64,000 nucleotides of DNA from Thermospira aquatica (GTDB lineage Bacteria > Spirochaetota > Brevinematia > Brevinematales > Thermospiraceae): positions 1,674,001 to 1,738,000 of the forward strand of contig NZ_CP073355.1 of NCBI RefSeq assembly GCF_023525255.1, given 5' to 3'. Shown piece by piece: positions 63,821 through 64,000 of this stretch (position 1 is its first letter; each line of letters opens with the position of its first letter). The position numbers and the translations under genes were made by a program. The notes below the pieces were generated by a model. It did no database searches and was not told the DNA's origin. It saw only the letters and a list, made by a program, of their open reading frames with translations.

Positions 63821-64000
63821 TGGGGATGGGTATGGATCTTTTGATTTTAGGTGTACCTCTCTGGAGGTATCTTTTTCTCGGGGGACTGTTTTTGTTGGGT
63901 CTTGTTTTAAGTCTTGGTTTTGATTGGCTTTTGAAGGTGTGGATCCTGCGCAGGTGGAAACTTCATGATAAAGGCAAACTTCGCAAGCAGGGATTTCGTA
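63820..64000 (+). CDS. Membrane protein, partial (runs off the window)
   Basis: The frame is open from ATG 63820 (overlapping the previous stop; also ATG 63826 and 63832) to the window end. About 60 residues are visible: a hydrophobic helix (LWRYLFLGGLFLLGLVLSLG) followed by a basic stretch (KVWILRRWKLHDKGKLRKQG). The pattern would suit the first helix of an MscS-like channel or another membrane enzyme, but no signature is present. Confidence 0.55.
   Translation, partial: MGMGMDLLILGVPLWRYLFLGGLFLLGLVLSLGFDWLLKVWILRRWKLHDKGKLRKQGFR

Overview
The window is a gene-dense stretch of a bacterial chromosome, most likely from a spirochaete (phylum Spirochaetota). The flagellin at 7400-8272 opens with the MIINHN start typical of spirochaetal FlaB core flagellins. 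A 1309-residue membrane-anchored coiled-coil protein at 44734-48663 has the layout of the spirochaete 'SpiroCoCo' family. The mcsA-mcsB-clpC operon, two STAS proteins, PEGA/propeller proteins and an OmpA protein fused to a barrel fit the same assignment. The order cannot be fixed from sequence alone; a Brevinema- or Thermospira-like lineage is only a guess. Most genes lie on the + strand and are rich in G and T there, as expected for one replichore arm downstream of dnaA.

Layout. 1-15.6 kb: dnaA, then mcsA-mcsB-(small ORF)-clpC-malQ, flaB, a Nudix/TIM-barrel pair, phosphofructokinase with a TPR protein, and a signalling pair (GAF-HD-GYP plus an MBL-fold/cyclic-nucleotide-binding fusion). 15.6-18.1 kb: an accessory island of short interspaced repeats, REP-like palindromes and one IS1595-like gene. 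18.1-32.0 kb: alkaline phosphatase, a minus-strand operon (exported protein, folP, LysM-M23 peptidase), groL, secA, rnr, a lipoprotein, a TIM barrel, and a second minus-strand operon (STAS, membrane protein, thiE). 32.1-33.6 kb: a second island with 23-bp tandem repeats, a truncated integrase-type transposase and another repeat array. 33.7-54.4 kb: a giant acyl-CoA dehydratase activase, a sugar-binding lipoprotein, uvrA with a propeller protein and a phosphoesterase, the coiled-coil protein, serS, a STAS protein, argG and dnaX-ybaB-recR. 54.6-64 kb: a frameshifted beta-helix lipoprotein, a regulatory-looking 525-bp gap, carB, the OmpA fusion, a cupin, an iron alcohol dehydrogenase and a partial membrane gene.

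The least explained feature is a family of about 20-bp repeats (consensus GCTMTTMCCYTRTTGCAGTG) set every 36-38 bp with unrelated 16-18-bp intervals. It occurs as three arrays (15823-16169, 17510-17788, 32964-33556) plus a three-copy relic upstream of carB. Inverted copies occur at or near the ends of clusters. It does not meet the CRISPR definition (short, degenerate units; no cas genes) and is not a simple tandem repeat. Other points worth checking: McsB lacks both expected catalytic residues although ClpC keeps both phosphoarginine-binding glutamates; DnaA has a substitution at a normally base-contacting aspartate; dnaX has an A8 run with a -1-frame stop five codons later and looks leaderless; the coiled-coil gene has a recently homogenised internal repeat; and a LacI/PurR-like palindrome lies before carB.
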